From: Brevibacillus choshinensis
GTDB lineage: Bacteria; Bacillota; Bacilli; Brevibacillales; Brevibacillaceae
DNA length: 64,000 bases
Assembly (NCBI RefSeq): GCF_001420695.1
Contig: NZ_LJJB01000010.1
Span: 474,140 to 538,139 of the forward strand
Direction: 5' to 3'
Shown here: positions 24,660-33,575 of the stretch, piece after piece
How the letters are laid out: each line of letters begins with the position of its first letter
Position numbering within the stretch: the stretch's first letter is position 1
Translations under genes and position numbers: made by a program
The notes under the pieces: model-generated
The model's database searches: none
What the model was told of the DNA's origin: nothing
Seen by the model: the letters and a program-made list of their open reading frames with translations, nothing else

Positions 24660-26000
24660 TTACAGGACTGCCTGAGCCTGCCGCAATGCTTCTTGTAGCT
24701 TGGATACGTCGATCTTTCGCGGGATCGTTCCCTCTAGATGAGCAATGGCGGCGGCTGTTCCCGCTGCCTGCCCCGTAGCCATACAGCTCGGAGTGAGCCT
24801 CGTCGTCGCCAGCGCTTCGTGCGTCGTCGAAATACAACGCCCTGCGGCAAGCAGATTTTCGATTGTCTGGGGCAGCAAGCAACGATACGGAATGTCGTAC
24901 GCGCCGTCCCCCTCGATCTCTGCCGCGATAACTCCTTTGCCGGAAGGATCGTGGATGTCGACAGGATAACCACTGCGCGCAATCACATCGGAGAATTTGC
25001 GTCCCTGCACAACATCCTCGATGGTGAGGCTGTACTCTCCCGAAATCCTGCGCGTTTCACGAATGCCAATCTGCGTCCCGACTGCTGAAATGGAGGCTCG
25101 GGAAAATCCCGGGACCATCTTTTTCAAAAAATCAGACATCATCAGCACCTGACGTCTTCCTACCTCCTCCGCCTCCGTGAGATCCTCTACATCCGTTCCA
25201 TCCAGCCCTTGCACCCTCGTGCAGTTGATGAGCACTTCATCCTTTTCCGGACCGCTGAAAAAGAGGACCTGATCGCGGTTGATTGGGACACCTGAGGATT
25301 TCCATTGCGTGTAAAAGCCTTGGACACCCGTCAGAGGCAGCTCGCGCAATTGATCGAATGGGGTCTTGTGGTAGAAATCTTCCGGATGCTCCAGCATGTA
25401 CGCTTTGACCTGATCCAGATCAACTCCGCGCATCCGAAACTTCATCGTCATCGGCTGCGTCCGCCCGTCACTTTCCCTGCCCTGACTCGTCGGCGCGCCA
25501 GCTAAGTAGGCCACATCGGCATCACCGGACGCATCGACAAAGACGTTTCCGCGAATTTCATACTTGCCTGACTTGGTCGTAATCTGTATCGCGGTGATCC
25601 GTTCTCCCTCTACAGCCACCTGATCGACGAAACTGTGCACGAGCAGCTTGACCCCTGCTTCCTTCAGCATTTCCACAGCCAGAAGCTTATAGATTTCTGG
25701 ATGGTACGGTGTGACCGTATGAACGAATCCCACAGTATCCCGCAAATGCCCCGGAGAACCGCCCCGCTCCTGCAAGCGCTCGACGATCTCCTGCGCGATG
25801 CCTTTGATCACTTGCTCCCCTTTTTCCGTATGAAACGTCATCCAAGGGTACACCAGTGCCGCCGTAGACATTCCGCCGAGAAATCCATACCGTTCGATGA
25901 GAATCGTTTTGGCTCCCATTCTTCCACTAGCTAGTGCTGCATTGATTCCCGCTGGCCCTCCCCCAACGACGACGACATCTGCTTCCAGTACGCGATCCAT
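24660..26000 (-). CDS. FAD-dependent oxidoreductase (FAD_oxidored family)
   Basis: 446 aa from the second ATG (MDRVLEADVVVVGGGPAGIN), with GGAGGTGG 6-8 bases upstream. The FAD Rossmann motif VVVGGGPAGINAALASGRMG is at 8-27, then ERYGFLGGMSTAAL (flavin contact), GNVFVDASGDADVAYLAG (about 152-169) and the C-terminal GRCISTTHEALATTRLTPSC closing on FAD. The family contains sugar and alcohol oxidoreductases and many uncharacterised members linked to glycan uptake operons. It lies between the ABC permeases and the DUF4127 gene. A substrate modification such as oxidation of a hydroxyl group is likely, but the substrate is unknown. Confidence 0.85.
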   Translation of the reverse strand: MDRVLEADVVVVGGGPAGINAALASGRMGAKTILIERYGFLGGMSTAALVYPWMTFHTEKGEQVIKGIAQEIVERLQERGGSPGHLRDTVGFVHTVTPYHPEIYKLLAVEMLKEAGVKLLVHSFVDQVAVEGERITAIQITTKSGKYEIRGNVFVDASGDADVAYLAGAPTSQGRESDGRTQPMTMKFRMRGVDLDQVKAYMLEHPEDFYHKTPFDQLRELPLTGVQGFYTQWKSSGVPINRDQVLFFSGPEKDEVLINCTRVQGLDGTDVEDLTEAEEVGRRQVLMMSDFLKKMVPGFSRASISAVGTQIGIRETRRISGEYSLTIEDVVQGRKFSDVIARSGYPVDIHDPSGKGVIAAEIEGDGAYDIPYRCLLPQTIENLLAAGRCISTTHEALATTRLTPSCMATGQAAGTAAAIAHLEGTIPRKIDVSKLQEALRQAQAVL

Positions 26001-26016
26001 CTGCATCCACCTCCAT

Positions 26017-26862
26017 TTAATCCTTCATCCCTGTCATCGATACGCCTTCGATGAATTGCTTTTGAGCAAAGAAGAACACAATTAACAGCGGCAGCGTCGC
26101 CATTACGGATGCACTCATCAAGTGATGCCATGCCGTTCCTGCTTCATCCGTAAACAAGGAAAGGGCTAGCGGCAACGTCATCAGCTCTCTGTCATTTAAG
26201 AAAATCAACGGATCATAAAAGTCGTTCCAGCTGGTCAAAAACGTGAAGATCGTCAATGTGGCAATCGCTGGTTTGGCTAGCGGCAGCATGATACTCCAGT
26301 AGATCCGCCAACGTGAGCAGCCATCGATCATCGCAGCTTCCTCCAGCTCTTTGGGAATCCCGAGGAAAAACTGCCGCATGACAAAGACTCCAAAGATGCC
26401 ACCCGCTCCGAAAATCGGGAGCACAATTAGCGGCACATGCGTGTTAATGAAGCCGAGAAAGCGCATGAACAAAAACATTGGAATGGAAGTCACTTCATTG
26501 GGAATCATCATCGTCGACAGCAGGAGCAAAAAGACGAGATTGCGCCCCTTGAAAGGAATCCTCGCAAATGCATAACCGGCAATGGAAGCAAACAGGACTG
26601 TGCCGATTGTCACGAGAATCGCGATGTACAGGCTGTTCCAATAAAACAAATGAAACGGCGTATTGGACAAGACCTCCGTGTAATTTTCCAGCCGAAGCGG
26701 CGATGGAATCAGCTCAGGAGGAAAGACAAAGATTTTGGACGGCTCTTTGAGGGATGTCGAAAGCATCCACAGGAACGGGACGAGCATCACGACGGATACG
26801 ACCGTCAGCACGAAGTAATTCATCCCGATGCCGATGATTTTTCCTGGACTCTTATTCTTCAT
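26017..26862 (-). CDS. Carbohydrate ABC transporter permease (MalG/UgpE type)
   Basis: 281 aa from the ATG of MKNKSPGKIIGIGMNYFV with AAGAGGTGG upstream; the extra 33 residues of the longer frame are not protein-like. Six membrane segments. The EAA loop that docks the ATPase reads LEEAAMIDGCSRWRIYWSIM with the conserved G and following LPLAKPAI. The start overlaps the end of the partner permease gene by 11 bases. No ATPase gene is in the operon, so a shared MsmX-type ATPase would be needed, as is common for CUT1 systems in Bacillales. Confidence 0.9.
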   Translation of the reverse strand: MKNKSPGKIIGIGMNYFVLTVVSVVMLVPFLWMLSTSLKEPSKIFVFPPELIPSPLRLENYTEVLSNTPFHLFYWNSLYIAILVTIGTVLFASIAGYAFARIPFKGRNLVFLLLLSTMMIPNEVTSIPMFLFMRFLGFINTHVPLIVLPIFGAGGIFGVFVMRQFFLGIPKELEEAAMIDGCSRWRIYWSIMLPLAKPAIATLTIFTFLTSWNDFYDPLIFLNDRELMTLPLALSLFTDEAGTAWHHLMSASVMATLPLLIVFFFAQKQFIEGVSMTGMKD

Positions 26863-27790
26863 GGAACACCCACCTCTTTCGATACTGCCACTGGAGCAGC
26901 GTAAAGACGAAAATGATAAAGAACAGCACAAAAGCGAGGGCCGACGCATAGCCAAACTCAAAATTTTTAAAGGCCTTTTCCCAAATGTAGTAGACCAGCA
27001 CCTTGGTGCTATCGCCTGGTCCTCCCTGTGTCATCACATAGATTTGTCCAAACACTTTTAGTGACCCGATAATGGTCAACAGCGTCGTCAAAAAGATGGT
27101 GGGCGAAATCATCGGGACCGTAATCTGAAAGAACTGACGGGCCCTCCCCGCTCCATCGATGCGCGCTGCCTCATACAAGTGCACGGGTACCTGCTGCAGG
27201 GCCGCGATAAACAAAACCATATTCAACCCGACGTTTTTCAGGACGCTGGTCACGATAACGACGGGCATCGCCAGCTGTGGATTGTACAGCCAGGCAGGAC
27301 CGGTGATCCCGAACAGCTGCAGAATCTGGTTGATGAATCCCGTGTCGGTAGCAAACAAATACTTCCACACAATCGCCCAGACGATCAGCGAAGTCATGAC
27401 AGGCACGAAGATAGCGGTGCGGAAAATTCCGATCCCCGGCAGCTTGCGGGCCAACAGCAGCGCGAGCCCCAATGCAAGGACAATGTTCATTGGAACGAGG
27501 CCAGCCGCAAACGTAAAGGTATTGCCGACGACTGTCCAAAACTCCTCATCCTGAAAAATGGCTTTGTAGTTATCTAACCCGACAAAGGTAGGCTCCCCAA
27601 GCAATGGCCAATCCGTCAAGCTCATGTAAAAGGCAAGCAGGAGCGGCCCGAGCAGTAACACCAGAAATCCTAAGGCCATCGGACTGACGAACAGCCAACC
27701 AGTCACATTGGCTTCTCTATGAAACGGATTGCTCCTCGTTTTCGTTTTTCTCTGTTCAGGAGAGAGGGGGGCGTTCATGTTGCTCTCCAT
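26852..27790 (-). CDS. Carbohydrate ABC transporter permease (MalF/UgpA type)
   Basis: 312 aa with AAGGAGGG before the ATG. The N-terminal charged tail is followed by the typical CUT1 first helix GWLFVSPMALGFLVLLLGPL, then FVGLDNYKAIFQDEEFW, and the EAA loop LYEAARIDGAGRARQFFQIT with VPMISPTIF. Six membrane segments. It pairs with the MalG-type protein and with the binding lipoprotein at 28602. The substrate class (oligosaccharide or glycerol-phosphate-like) is inferred from the family only. Confidence 0.9.
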   Translation of the reverse strand: MESNMNAPLSPEQRKTKTRSNPFHREANVTGWLFVSPMALGFLVLLLGPLLLAFYMSLTDWPLLGEPTFVGLDNYKAIFQDEEFWTVVGNTFTFAAGLVPMNIVLALGLALLLARKLPGIGIFRTAIFVPVMTSLIVWAIVWKYLFATDTGFINQILQLFGITGPAWLYNPQLAMPVVIVTSVLKNVGLNMVLFIAALQQVPVHLYEAARIDGAGRARQFFQITVPMISPTIFLTTLLTIIGSLKVFGQIYVMTQGGPGDSTKVLVYYIWEKAFKNFEFGYASALAFVLFFIIFVFTLLQWQYRKRWVFHEE

Positions 27791-27855
27791 TCGATTCCCT
27801 CCTTCTTAGTGGTCGAAGCGACCTCGAAATTCTTCTTGCGAGACCGCATAGGTGC

Positions 27856-28542
27856 TTATTTGTCAATCGCATTGCGGAGTGCAGCGACCGACCTTTTTAT
27901 CTCCTCCGTCGTCGTCCCCAGAGCCATCGCCCCTGCCAATAAGACCCGTACTCCCGTATCCCGCAAGGCTGAAATATCTGCTGGCACGACCTTTCGTTGC
28001 GTAGGAACCATGACTGGAATGCCTGCCTTTTCAGCCAAATACCGGTATTTCAACAGATCGGCGAATACCAGTGGCGTTCCGTATTCGGCTCCCGGAACGA
28101 CCGAGGCTTCCAGCGCCGCCATAGGAAAATGCTTCACGACCTCAAGCAACGACAAATCAAATTGATCGTCAATGGCAAAGGTGCTTGCCACTCCCTCGAT
28201 ACGCATCTGAGCTGCTGGCAAATGATGTCCGTAGATGGAGATGAAATCGATCCCTACCGAAGACAGCTGCGAGAGCTCTGCAGGGTCTAGATCTTGTGGA
28301 GAGCCTGCGGGAACGATGCCAAACGGCCCGTCAAACTGACTGCGAATGGAGGAGAACAGTTCGCGATAGTGTGACAGAGGCCCAAAGCTGTTTCCACTTG
28401 CTCGGTGGTGGACATTCATGTGCACCTTGAGTCCGTCTGCGCCTTCTTCGAGCACGATTCTCGCCAGTTCCTCCTCATTTTTTGGCAGACTCACCAGAAG
28501 GAGAAACGGTTTTTCCGTTAGCGCTTGCTGAAAACGATTCAT
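27856..28542 (-). CDS. TIM-barrel-like protein of unknown function
   Basis: 228 aa, cytosolic. It reads like a (beta/alpha)8 barrel: FLLLVSLPKNEEELARIVLE, then GADGLKVHMNVHHRASGNSF, PFGIVPAGSPQDLDPAELSQ, GIDFISIYGHHLPAAQMR, GIPVMVPTQRKVVPADISAL and GVRVLLAGAMALGTTTEEIK as successive strand-helix units, with a C-terminal strand and Gly-rich turn like those that hold a phosphate. I cannot place it in a named family; NanE-like epimerases and indole-glycerol-phosphate synthase relatives are distant possibilities. Its place in the operon suggests it processes the imported compound after uptake. Confidence 0.65.
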   Translation of the reverse strand: MNRFQQALTEKPFLLLVSLPKNEEELARIVLEEGADGLKVHMNVHHRASGNSFGPLSHYRELFSSIRSQFDGPFGIVPAGSPQDLDPAELSQLSSVGIDFISIYGHHLPAAQMRIEGVASTFAIDDQFDLSLLEVVKHFPMAALEASVVPGAEYGTPLVFADLLKYRYLAEKAGIPVMVPTQRKVVPADISALRDTGVRVLLAGAMALGTTTEEIKRSVAALRNAIDK

Positions 28543-28601
28543 CGTGTCCCGAGACCTCCCATTAAGTCACAACGGCCTGTTTCCAGACCGTCGTGGCTCC
28601 C

Positions 28602-29897
28602 CTATTTTTTCAAAATCGGATTGATCTTCTCTTCCAGAGACTTCATGATGTCCTGTGGCTGTGCGGTTTGCCCGAACAGCTGGTCAAAGCCTGCGAGAAT
28701 AGTGTTATCGATTTTTTGCCATTCCACATGTCCTGGCTGGAAGTGTGCTTTCGGCATCTCATCAATCACCGCTTGTTTGATGTGAGCTGGATCTGGATTG
28801 TCCGGCTGCTTCAGGAACAGGTCGGAATTGAGTACAGACGTACGTGGAGGGACGAAGTAAGCGGAAGTCGCTTGTACTCCTTCTTCACTGGCGATGAATT
28901 TGAGGAACTCTTTGGTTTCCTGCAAATGCTTGGTTCCTTTAAAAATGGAGTAGCCTGCCTGACCAAGCATCGGTGCAGAACCTTGAGAGCCCGATGGCAT
29001 CGGAGCGATATCCCATTTAAAGTCCTTAATCGCGCGCGCCTTGGAGACGTAGCTGTACACATCGAAGAACATCCCGATTTTGCCTGATTCAAAGCTCACT
29101 TGCTCCCCTGCTTTTGGATGCGAGCCATCGGTAAACATCATGCGCTGCAGCATGCTGAGTGTCTCAGTGCCGTACTGGTCATTCCACGTAAATTGATTCA
29201 TTTCTTTATTAAACGGACCGCTACCATTCGACCACGCGTAAGAGGAAAGGATAATCCATGTTTTCCAGTCGCGGAAGAAGTTTGCCCCGTAAATCTTGCT
29301 CGCTCCCGTTCCACTCGTAATGTCCTTCGCCGTCTTTTCAAACTCTTCCCACGTCCACTTGCCTTCTTTGGCCAGATCATTGGGCGACTTCAATCCTGCC
29401 TTTTCGATCAAATCCTTGTTATAAAACATCACGCTTGGGGGTGTTGAAAAAGGAATTCCGTATAATTTCTCTTCTTTCTTGAAAAGCTCCAACGTGGAAG
29501 GGATGAAGTCGTCCATTTTGAAGTTGGCATCCTGTTTGATATCCGAGACGTCTTCCAAAATCCCATTTGCCATAAACTGTGGCACCATGCGCTCTGAGAC
29601 CCATCCGATATCAGGCAATTCCTGTCCTGCCGCAAGTACCGTCACCTTTTGCTGATAATCAGGAAACGGCACAGACTCGAGCTTTACCTTAATATTCGGA
29701 TGCGACTGAGTAAATTTATCGATCAGCTTTTTGTACAGATCGAGGTGAGCTTGATTGCCCCATGTCAAAAAGGAAAGCTCGACGGGCTCGTTGGTGCTTG
29801 CTGCCGGATCGCCGGAAGCTGCAGGCTTACTGCTACAGCCCACAAAAGTAAACGCTGTCAAAAGGATAGACAATACCAAAAAGATTGCCTTTTTCAT
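28602..29897 (-). CDS. Sugar ABC transporter substrate-binding lipoprotein
   Basis: 431 aa with a lipoprotein signal: KKAIFLVLSILLTAFTFVGC, with the acylated Cys at about 21. The mature protein is a family 1 solute-binding protein: VELSFLTWGNQAHLDLYKKL, then QSHPNIKVKLESVPFPDYQQ, LPDIGWVSERMVPQFMANG and the closing TKEFLKFIASEEGV. It delivers substrate to the two CUT1 permeases encoded downstream. It is the first gene after the YesMN pair, which probably activates it. An unusual Trp/Tyr-rich middle (WKTWIILSSYAWSNGSG) is consistent with carbohydrate stacking. Confidence 0.9.
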   Translation of the reverse strand: MKKAIFLVLSILLTAFTFVGCSSKPAASGDPAASTNEPVELSFLTWGNQAHLDLYKKLIDKFTQSHPNIKVKLESVPFPDYQQKVTVLAAGQELPDIGWVSERMVPQFMANGILEDVSDIKQDANFKMDDFIPSTLELFKKEEKLYGIPFSTPPSVMFYNKDLIEKAGLKSPNDLAKEGKWTWEEFEKTAKDITSGTGASKIYGANFFRDWKTWIILSSYAWSNGSGPFNKEMNQFTWNDQYGTETLSMLQRMMFTDGSHPKAGEQVSFESGKIGMFFDVYSYVSKARAIKDFKWDIAPMPSGSQGSAPMLGQAGYSIFKGTKHLQETKEFLKFIASEEGVQATSAYFVPPRTSVLNSDLFLKQPDNPDPAHIKQAVIDEMPKAHFQPGHVEWQKIDNTILAGFDQLFGQTAQPQDIMKSLEEKINPILKK

Positions 29898-29996
29898 AGT
29901 GGACCCCCTTTTCTCACTGGAATCATTTCCTAGTTCAAGTATAAATTTGATGGAATATTGAGATAAATCATCTAGTTTACAGATTTGGTATGGGAT

Positions 29997-30752
29997 TTAA
30001 AGGTCTTCATCTCCCCATGCACTATCACGATAACCTCCAGGGGTCATTCCCACTTCTTTTTTAAACACGATCATGAAATGCTTGGGACTCTGATATCCCA
30101 CCAGACGAGAGATGTCATAAATCTTGAGGCTCGTCTCACGCAAAAGCTGCTTGGCCCTTTTCATCCGCACCCTAGTGACGTAATCGGAGACATTTTCACC
30201 CGTCTCGGTCTTGAACAGCTGGCTGAGGTAGATTGGGTTGAGGTGCACGAAATCTGCAAGCGTCTGCAATCGCAGGTCGCCATCCGTATGATCTTGGATG
30301 TATGACTTTACTTTGCGTATGATTTGCCGCTCTTCTTTTTGGTTTTCCTGATTTTCTTCTCCGGTTATTTGCTTTTTGCGCTCCAGTGACTGTCTGATTT
30401 TTTCCAGCGTACTCACGAGTTCGATGCGATCAATCGGTTTGAGCAGGTAGTCCGACACTTTGTACTTCAGTGCCTTCTGTGCGTATTGAAAATCTCCGTA
30501 CCCACTGATGATGACAATCGGCAGCTCTTCATACATTTCGCGGATCTTGCTGATCATCGCAAGACCATCTACCTCTCTCATTCGAATATCCGTGACGATC
30601 AGGTCAGGCATTTCCGTTCGCAAGTAGTGCAGCGCTTCTTTCCCATCCTCTGCCTCTGCGACGACGGCAAATCCGGTGGTCACTTTTTCGATTAAGGTCT
30701 TCAAGCCTTCCCGAATGATCCTCTCATCTTCCACTAGCAAGACTTTGTACAT
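29997..30752 (-). CDS. Response regulator, YesN/AraC type
   Basis: 251 aa from the ATG of MYKVLLVEDERIIREG, with AGAGGG upstream. Receiver domain at 1-120: acidic pair ED at 8-9, phospho-Asp in DLIVTDIRM (about 55), Lys in YLLKPID (about 105). A 30-residue Glu/Gln-rich linker leads to the AraC-type double HTH (about 150-245: LQTLADFVHLNPIYLSQLFK, LLRETSLKIYDISRLVGYQS). It overlaps the kinase gene by 29 bases, so the two are translated together. It should regulate the binding-protein operon 100 bases downstream in answer to an extracellular sugar signal. Confidence 0.9.
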   Translation of the reverse strand: MYKVLLVEDERIIREGLKTLIEKVTTGFAVVAEAEDGKEALHYLRTEMPDLIVTDIRMREVDGLAMISKIREMYEELPIVIISGYGDFQYAQKALKYKVSDYLLKPIDRIELVSTLEKIRQSLERKKQITGEENQENQKEERQIIRKVKSYIQDHTDGDLRLQTLADFVHLNPIYLSQLFKTETGENVSDYVTRVRMKRAKQLLRETSLKIYDISRLVGYQSPKHFMIVFKKEVGMTPGGYRDSAWGDEDL

Positions 30753-32592
30753 GTCGCATCGCCCTCTTTTCATTCTCTAATGGGATTCTCAAAGAAAAAA
30801 TCGATCCTTGCTCAGCATGACTATCCATCAAAAGGTTGTACCCTTCACCGTACAAAAGGGTAGTGCGCTGATTAATATTGCGTAGGGCCGTTCCAGTTCC
30901 TTGGCTGTTCGAATACTCATTCTGATGAAAAGGAATGCTGACGATAGAACGTAGCCGGGTCAGCGCTGGCTGAGTCATTCCCTTCCCGTCATCTTTCACG
31001 CTGATTAGCACGTCTTGGTCATCGCGTGCGACCGTCAGCCAAATCGTCCCTCCGTTTTCCTGACGCTCGATGCCGTGATAGATGGCGTTTTCGATTAGTG
31101 GCTGCAAGAGCAGCTTGGGAATCGGAGTATCTAGTATTGCTTCGTCCACATCCATCTCCACTAGTAAGCGATCACCCAGGCGGGTCTGCTGAATTCGCAC
31201 ATACGAAGCCAGAGATTCTAGCTCTTGTGCAAGCGTCACAAAGCCATCGTCGCGCTCCACCGTGTAGCGCATCAGTTTGCCCAAGGAAGACACCATGTCC
31301 GATACGTCGAAATTTCCAGCGCGTATCGCCATCATGTTGATCGCTTCCAAGGTGTTGTAGATGAAATGCGGATGGATCTGGCTCTGCAGGGCAGCCAGCT
31401 CCGCCTCTCTCTCCCGCAGACTGATGACGTACACTTCATTGACGAGTCGATTGATCTCTTCGACCATGTGGTTAAATTGCTCGCTCAGCTTGCCGATCTC
31501 ATCCTCGGAAGCCACAGGCACGCGTTCGTGAAAGTGCCCGTGCTCGACCTGCAGCATTTTTTCTTTGAGCTGTACGAGCGGTTTGCTGAGTGAGTAGGCA
31601 AAATAGCTGGCTAAGCCTCCTGCCACTACCAGAAAAATCGCCGCAATCAAAATCGTGAAGCTACGCAGGGCATTCGAATCCTTTAACAGACTGTCTACCG
31701 GAATGATACTGATGACCTTGAGTCCCGTGCTCGCAGATTCATTGTCGATCAGCAAGTAGCGCTGTCCCTGCAGCCACATCGTTTTTTCCGCACGGGGAGA
31801 TTTGAGCCTATCTGTTTCCTGTAGTAGCGTACGATAGCCAGGTGTCTCCTCGTTCTCCCTTTTTTCAAAGAACAGCTCATTTTGTTGATTCACGATGATC
31901 AGACTGCCCTCTTTAGTAAATGGCATGTTGGTCAAGATCTGGTCAATCATCTCCATCTTCATGTCGATCTTTATGATCCCGAGCGGCACGTTTGTGTTGG
32001 GCTCTCTCAACAGGCGAGCCACCGAGAAGTACTGCTCCTCAGACGAATCCACATAATAGCCCGGCCGATGCGAAGGGATGATGACAGATGCACCGTTACC
32101 TTCTATCACCCGACGGTACCACGCTTCCTCGCTCCAATGGACTTGTGATTTTATCGTGGACGGATCTAGGTTGGAGAAAATCATCCCGTTTTGGGACATG
32201 ATCTGGATGCCTCTTACTTCCGGTCGGCTGTATGACAGGCTGGAAATGTACAACGTCATTTTTTGGCGTTTCTCCGTGGAGAGATAGGGAGGAGCCTGCG
32301 TGTTACTGCGCAGCTCTCTCAGTATAGAAAGGACGCTATTATCGTAGAGAGGCATGAGGGAGAGACGCTTCATCTCTTCCATATTCCGATCCAGATTTCG
32401 GTTTATCTGATAGACGATCTGCGCCGTGTACTCGGAGGTCCTCTCCTCGGTGGAGGTAGAAAATTTACTATACGTGATCATGCCTTGCAGGCTCAACGGG
32501 ATCGCGATGAGGCAGAGAAACAGCGTGAGCATCTTCATGCGCAGCGTTCCTCGAAACAGGTTCAGCGGATGCTTTTTCCGTCGGTCATTCAT
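30724..32592 (-). CDS. Sensor histidine kinase, YesM family
   Basis: 622 aa, starting at the ATG of MNDRRKKHPLNLF behind TGAGGAGTG. A membrane helix at about 20-40 and a second near 310-330 (FTILIAAIFLVVAGGLASYF) bracket a large extracellular sensor (Cache-like). HAMP follows at about 335-385 (KMLQVEHGHFHERVPVASED), then the His_kinase domain with phospho-His in LQSQIHPHFIYNTLEAINMM (about 420) and the ATPase with LLQPLIENAIYHGIE (N box) and KDDGKGM (G box). It pairs with the YesN-type regulator. Confidence 0.9.
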   Translation of the reverse strand: MNDRRKKHPLNLFRGTLRMKMLTLFLCLIAIPLSLQGMITYSKFSTSTEERTSEYTAQIVYQINRNLDRNMEEMKRLSLMPLYDNSVLSILRELRSNTQAPPYLSTEKRQKMTLYISSLSYSRPEVRGIQIMSQNGMIFSNLDPSTIKSQVHWSEEAWYRRVIEGNGASVIIPSHRPGYYVDSSEEQYFSVARLLREPNTNVPLGIIKIDMKMEMIDQILTNMPFTKEGSLIIVNQQNELFFEKRENEETPGYRTLLQETDRLKSPRAEKTMWLQGQRYLLIDNESASTGLKVISIIPVDSLLKDSNALRSFTILIAAIFLVVAGGLASYFAYSLSKPLVQLKEKMLQVEHGHFHERVPVASEDEIGKLSEQFNHMVEEINRLVNEVYVISLREREAELAALQSQIHPHFIYNTLEAINMMAIRAGNFDVSDMVSSLGKLMRYTVERDDGFVTLAQELESLASYVRIQQTRLGDRLLVEMDVDEAILDTPIPKLLLQPLIENAIYHGIERQENGGTIWLTVARDDQDVLISVKDDGKGMTQPALTRLRSIVSIPFHQNEYSNSQGTGTALRNINQRTTLLYGEGYNLLMDSHAEQGSIFSLRIPLENEKRAMRHVQSLASGR

Positions 32593-32699
32593 GGTAGACA
32601 CTCCTCATTAGGTTCTGATAATTGCGACTACTTCTTCTAACCGTTTCCCAATTCCTTTTTCTCTTGGATAACATCCACCCATCATATAAAAAGTGGGAA

Positions 32700-32729
32700 C
32701 AAAAAAACCTCATCACTTTTTGATGAGGT
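32700..32729 (-). terminator. Rho-independent terminator, minus strand
   Basis: ACCTCATCA pairs with TGATGAGGT, with minus-strand TTTTTTT after it. It would end the unit containing the C39-like and nitrilase genes after reading through repeat copy A. Confidence 0.8.
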
Positions 32730-32736
32730 CGGTCAG

Positions 32737-32934
32737 TCAAGAAGGCAGCTGTCGTGGGGAGAAGCCTGTTTCCATACTACGCTCCGGGTTGCGTCCTTCC
32801 GGGGAGCGCAGATTGTCCACTCCGCCATGATCCCGAGGGATTCATGGCTCCGCTAAGTAGAACTTCACAGTCGCTCCGTCTGGAAACAGTCTTCTCTCGC
32901 GAGTTGATCCTGCTCACCCTACTTTTCTAAAACC
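32737..32934 (+). repeat. Palindromic intergenic element, copy A
   Basis: A 200-bp element with terminal inverted repeats: GGAGAAGCCTGTTTCCA at 32758-32774 and TGGAAACAGTCTTCTCTC at 32881-32898. It also has an inner hairpin, CCATGATCCC-GAG-GGATTCATGG, near 32825-32848. A second, longer copy lies inverted at 37136-37412. There is no ORF. It looks like a MITE or a structured transcribed repeat. It fills the gap between the YesM gene and the C39-like gene. Confidence 0.8.
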
Positions 32935-32938
32935 CTCT

Positions 32939-33559
32939 CTAGTTCTTTTCCGTCTTTATCAAGATCCCGCGCTGGGCGTAAAACCGGGAAAAGGTCTCCA
33001 AATCGACGTGAACCTGTTCCTGAGTGGCAGACGTGTGGCCGGACGGATTGTGAAAAATAAGCTCTTGTCTCTCACTGTTCTTGCCAAACACATACACCAG
33101 ATGTCCCCCTTGCTTAGGCGGTTTTGCATCAGGCTTGCGGATGCTTGGATGAACGGAAGCGATATACACATATCCCAGGTCCAGCAGGTCGTATATTTCT
33201 TCGATCGGTGTGTGTTCACGAAGCTCCGCTTGGAGACCGTATTTCTCCTGGATAAAGGTAATAAACGGGCGATAGATCAATCCCTTGATCGTTCCATCTT
33301 CCCCTTCCACGTATCCTCCGTACTCGCGGCATTGTCTCATCAGGTCGATGGTTGGAATGATCCGGTTTTGCCAACGCGCGAGATGCATTTTCAGGCAGGC
33401 CATGCCACAGATATGGGAGCTCCAATGTGCATATTCTTCGGGGTCTACTGCCCCGGACAAGTGCCACTTAGGGTCTTGTGTAGGGTCCAGCTTCCCGGAT
33501 ATCAAGTCTAGTATCCGATCACGAGACTCGAATTGTGCAAAATAGGGTACGGTCGTCAT
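32939..33559 (-). CDS. C39-like (papain-fold) peptidase family protein
   Basis: 206 aa from the ATG of MTTVPYFAQFESRDR, with AAGGGGG 6 bases upstream; the extra 39 residues of the longer frame are not protein-like. Features of C39-type cysteine peptidases: PYFAQ at the N-terminus, the Cys segment SSHICGMACLKMHLARW (about 48-64), and the His segment KQGGHLVYVFGKN (about 160) followed by FHNPSGHTSATQ, which supplies the Asn/Asp-like third residue. There is no ABC exporter fused or nearby, so it is not a bacteriocin processor in the usual sense. It is 16 bases downstream of the nitrilase-like gene and co-transcribed. Confidence 0.7.
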   Translation of the reverse strand: MTTVPYFAQFESRDRILDLISGKLDPTQDPKWHLSGAVDPEEYAHWSSHICGMACLKMHLARWQNRIIPTIDLMRQCREYGGYVEGEDGTIKGLIYRPFITFIQEKYGLQAELREHTPIEEIYDLLDLGYVYIASVHPSIRKPDAKPPKQGGHLVYVFGKNSERQELIFHNPSGHTSATQEQVHVDLETFSRFYAQRGILIKTEKN

Positions 33560-33575
33560 GGTTTCCCCCTTCGCT

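Noticed and set aside
26863-26961. N-terminal extension of the MalG-type permease
   Set aside because: The extension lies inside the end of the partner permease gene, while the downstream ATG has a clear AAGAGGTGG site.
32939-33559. Bacteriocin leader peptidase
   Set aside because: No ABC exporter domain, no double-glycine leader peptide gene and no exporter nearby; only the papain-like fold is supported.
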